64,000 nucleotides of DNA, taken from Shewanella frigidimarina. Lineage in GTDB: Bacteria > Pseudomonadota > Gammaproteobacteria > Enterobacterales > Shewanellaceae. The DNA lies in assembly GCF_003797125.1 (NCBI RefSeq), contig NZ_RKKE01000001.1, forward strand, positions 682,001 through 746,000. The letters are read 5' to 3'. The position numbers were made by a program, and so were the translations under genes. The notes under the pieces are model-generated. The model made no database searches and was not told where the DNA came from. It saw only the letters and a list, made by a program, of their open reading frames with translations. Below are positions 61,748 to 64,000 of the stretch, one piece after another (position 1 is the first letter of the stretch; each line of letters starts with the position of its first letter).

Positions 61748-61940
61748 CTGTGTTAACAACTCGTCCCCCAGCAAGTTGATAACGCACAGCAACAAACATT
61801 CTAATAAAAACAAGCGCAAAACATCTTGCATCCTTGCCGCTTTATCGCTCTACCGTTAGCCGTTAAGGACGACTGCTAACACAACAGTTCAGGCGTTATT
61901 GGGTCCCCAGACTCTATAATCTAATAACGTCATTTTTATT
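61729..61940. repeat. Structured direct repeat, copy 2 (about 212 bp)
   Basis: This copy differs from copy 1 at scattered positions. The outer GGCAAGGATG/CATCCTTGCC stem and the GTTAGC/GCTAAC stem are kept exactly. In the last stem CCAATAACG has become CTAATAACG, which still pairs through a G-U wobble. Confidence 0.85.
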
Positions 61941-61987
61941 CCGGCCTCTGGCTGACAAGCTCAAAACAATAATAATCACGAGCTTGA

Positions 61988-62036
61988 CAACACTCTGGAG
62001 CATCAATTGGTACAGGTTGATAGCATTGGAGTGTTG
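61988..62036. other. 49-base imperfect hairpin
   Basis: The left arm CAACACTCTGGAGCATCAA pairs with the right arm TTGATAGCATTGGAGTGTTG with a few mismatches, around a 10-base loop. It lies just after repeat copy 2. A small RNA or a transposon-end remnant is possible. Confidence 0.5.
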
Positions 62037-62078
62037 GATACCCCAGTGGCATAAATATAACCACAGACAATGCAAACA

Positions 62079-62114
62079 AAAGCCCCAACGCAAAGGATGC
62101 AATGGGGCTTTTTC
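62079..62114 (+). terminator. Rho-independent terminator
   Basis: AAAGCCCCA pairs with TGGGGCTTT around a loop of about 15 bases and is followed by TTCATTT on the plus strand. It would end a plus-strand transcript from the repeat region and also faces the end of the minus-strand GGDEF/EAL gene. Confidence 0.7.
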
Positions 62115-62175
62115 ATTTCTATTAACTCAAAAGCGGCTCAAACTAAACCAATCACCGTTTATTCATTAATGTAAG

Positions 62176-64000
62176 TTACACTTCTAGCACATTATTTTGT
62201 GATATAAAGGCTTCAAAATCAACGGTGCTGAGTGGGCGACTAAACAAATAACCTTGGCCCATAAAACATTCCAATTCAATTAATGCCTGGCGCTGCTCTT
62301 CCGTTTCAACGCCTTCAGCAATTAGCACTAACCCCATCGATTTGCCCAATGAAATAATCGTCTTAACAATCTCATAATCGTGCTTATTGTTAAGCATGTC
62401 TTTCACAAACGACATATCAATCTTCATGATATCAACGTTAAATTTTTTCAAATAAGCCAAGCTAGAATAACCGGTACCAAAATCGTCAATAGAGACCTTA
62501 ATCCCTAATGATATTAACTCACTCAACTTGTTTTGCATTTCCGCTGCATCAAGCATTAACGCTGTTTCGGTAATTTCCAATTCAAGTAAATGTGCCGGTA
62601 GATTATGACTCAATAGCGCTTGCTTGATTACATCTGCTAAATTAGGATCGGCAAATTGTGCCGCGGCCACATTAACCGAAATAGGAATAGTATGGCCCAA
62701 ATCCAAACAGCGTTTAGCCTCTGCACAGGCCTTATTAAGCACTTGCTTGCCTAATATAAGAATCAAACCAGACTCTTCCGCTAATGGAATAAATTCTATA
62801 GGGGAAATGGGTTCTCCCTCATCACTGTTGAGTCTAGCTAGCGCTTCTGCACCAACGATAGCGTTAGTCTGTAAATCAAATTTAGGCTGATAATGCACAA
62901 AAAGTTCATCATTAATTAATGCTTTTCTCAAATGAGTCTCTAAATGATGGCGCTCCATAATAGAACTTTCTAAATCATGCGAGAAAAAGCAAAAGCGATT
63001 TCGACCTTCCTGCTTAGCACGGTACATTGCAACATCGGCATGCCTCATTAACTCTTCTGCATCTACAGCATCATTTGGGAATACACTAACGCCAATACTA
63101 ACTGACACATTAAATTTTTGATTATCCAGAATAAAAGGCTCATGCATCGCTTCAACTAAAGAGGATGCTAATTGCGAAGAGGCCTCAACAGAGCGAGTAT
63201 CGCTCATTAAAATCACAAATTCGTCACCACCTAATCTCGCCAATGTATATGAGGCAGGTATTAATGTGCGGATTCGTCTCGCCATCAAACAAATAAGTTC
63301 ATCACCATATTGATGGCCTAAAGAATCATTAAGATACTTAAAATGGTCTATATCAATTAATAATGCTGCGGCTTTGGTGCCATAAGATCTTGCCGTCGAG
63401 CACGCTACGCTCAGTCTGTCCTGGAGTAATATCCTGTTTGGCAAATCAGTTAATTGATCATGGTTGGCTAAATGGCTCATTTTCATCGCCATCGCCATCG
63501 CTTCACTCACATCATGAAACACCATGATGGCGCCTATCACTTCACCATTCTCATTACGGATCGGGGCAGCTGAATCTTCCACAGCAAATACATGCCCCCC
63601 ACGCGATGTTAATTGACTGTTTAGTGCCATAGCTACGATTCGTTGCTCTCGTAACGCTAAATATAACGGATTCAATAATGGCTGCTTAGTATCAGAATCC
63701 TTCAAATGCATTACATTTTCAATCTTCTGATGTAACGCATCTTTTAATCGCCAACCCGTCATGCGCTCCGCAATAGGATTCATAAAAGTAATAAGCCCTT
63801 TTGTATCGGTCGCAATAACAGCGTCACCAATAGAATTAAGTGTCACTCGTAGACGTTCTTTTTCAGAGTACAACGCCTGCTTAGCATGCTTTACTTCAGA
63901 TACGTCAATAACAGTTACTAAATAACCATCGACTCCGGCACTTGATTTCATTTTGGACTGAAAGACTTCATAAAAACTCAAACCAACACTTTGAGGGACT
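62176..64000 (-). CDS. PAS-GGDEF-EAL cyclic-di-GMP signalling protein, 5' truncated
   Basis: The frame is open to the window edge, so the N-terminus is missing; about 607 codons are visible. A PAS domain (LNSIGDAVIATDTKGLITFM onward) follows the end of another sensory segment. The GGDEF domain has an intact ARLGGDEFVILM and lacks the RxxD inhibitory site just before it. The EAL domain has VGAEALARL and DDFGTGYSSLAYLKKF. Both catalytic motifs are kept, so it may make and degrade c-di-GMP. A TTG near 63981 is only an apparent start. Confidence 0.93.
   Translation of the reverse strand, partial: VPQSVGLSFYEVFQSKMKSSAGVDGYLVTVIDVSEVKHAKQALYSEKERLRVTLNSIGDAVIATDTKGLITFMNPIAERMTGWRLKDALHQKIENVMHLKDSDTKQPLLNPLYLALREQRIVAMALNSQLTSRGGHVFAVEDSAAPIRNENGEVIGAIMVFHDVSEAMAMAMKMSHLANHDQLTDLPNRILLQDRLSVACSTARSYGTKAAALLIDIDHFKYLNDSLGHQYGDELICLMARRIRTLIPASYTLARLGGDEFVILMSDTRSVEASSQLASSLVEAMHEPFILDNQKFNVSVSIGVSVFPNDAVDAEELMRHADVAMYRAKQEGRNRFCFFSHDLESSIMERHHLETHLRKALINDELFVHYQPKFDLQTNAIVGAEALARLNSDEGEPISPIEFIPLAEESGLILILGKQVLNKACAEAKRCLDLGHTIPISVNVAAAQFADPNLADVIKQALLSHNLPAHLLELEITETALMLDAAEMQNKLSELISLGIKVSIDDFGTGYSSLAYLKKFNVDIMKIDMSFVKDMLNNKHDYEIVKTIISLGKSMGLVLIAEGVETEEQRQALIELECFMGQGYLFSRPLSTVDFEAFISQNNVLEV

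Larger units (their letters stand above)
61439..62175. other. Non-coding region with two repeat copies and hairpins
   Basis: About 740 bp without an intact gene between the HTH protein and the GGDEF/EAL gene. It holds the two 211-bp repeat copies, a 66-bp spacer between them, a 49-base hairpin at 61988-62036 and a terminator at 62079-62114. Confidence 0.7.

Noticed and set aside
61452..61940. Possible integron attC sites
   Set aside because: The repeats follow gene-like ends and contain stems, but the required RYYYAAC and GTTRRRY core pair is not seen and no integrase is present.

Overview
The window reads as a contiguous chromosomal segment of a marine gammaproteobacterium, almost certainly Shewanella or a close relative. 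The protein sequences and gene order support this: tolC diverges from nudF-yqiB-cpdA-yqiA-parE; rpsF-priB-rpsR-rplI lies near dnaB-alr; rlmB-rnr-motX-purA are adjacent; rplM-rpsI precede zapE and the degQ-degS pair; mlaFEDCB-ibaG-murA diverges from yrbG-kdsD-kdsC-lptCAB-rpoN-hpf-ptsN-rapZ-ptsO, followed by mgtE. The base composition is AT-leaning. Nearly all of it is core genome. No tRNA, rRNA, CRISPR array or replication origin was seen.

Layout. 1-5112: a truncated MscK/MscM-type channel, a glycerophosphodiester phosphodiesterase, a 2-hydroxyacid dehydrogenase and bacterioferritin-associated ferredoxin with a Fur-box-like site. 5206-13283 (minus): nudF, yqiB, cpdA, yqiA, parE, a sorbosone-dehydrogenase-like beta-propeller gene, and parC. 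13709-19566: tolC, an envelope/copper cluster (TIGR04219-type barrel, DUF2333, PCu(A)C), a crotonase, and a small operon of a secreted protein, an unlisted 43-residue membrane peptide and a PspC-domain protein. 19567-23551: dusA followed by two decayed copies of its own 5' end flanking a DUF4124 gene and a cupin gene, then cheX. 23568-38888: alr, dnaB, an S46 peptidase with a repeat tail, the rplI ribosomal operon, a DUF481 protein, an MFS transporter, rlmB, rnr, motX, purA and a DUF2065 gene. 39113-40459: an IS110/IS1111-type insertion sequence with a long 3' non-coding region. 40614-60496: ribosomal proteins, zapE, two HtrA proteases, murA and the Mla phospholipid system, the Kdo/Lpt lipopolysaccharide operon, sigma-54 with the nitrogen PTS, and mgtE. 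60497-62175: a mostly non-coding accessory stretch with a 28-bp palindrome, a sigma-54-like promoter, two small genes (50 and 84 residues) and a duplicated structured element of about 211 bp. 62176-64000: a PAS-GGDEF-EAL protein that runs off the window.

How the genes work together. Much of the right half builds and guards the outer membrane: Mla (retrograde phospholipid transport), KdsD/KdsC plus LptA/B/C (Kdo synthesis and LPS export), MurA (peptidoglycan), and DegQ/DegS (periplasmic quality control and sigma-E signalling). RpoN, HPF, EIIA-Ntr, RapZ and NPr form the usual sigma-54/PTS-Ntr operon. The accessory parts most worth attention are the dusA duplications (probable scars of a dusA-targeting island), the IS1111-type element with a predicted guide RNA, and the 60.8-62.1 kb stretch.
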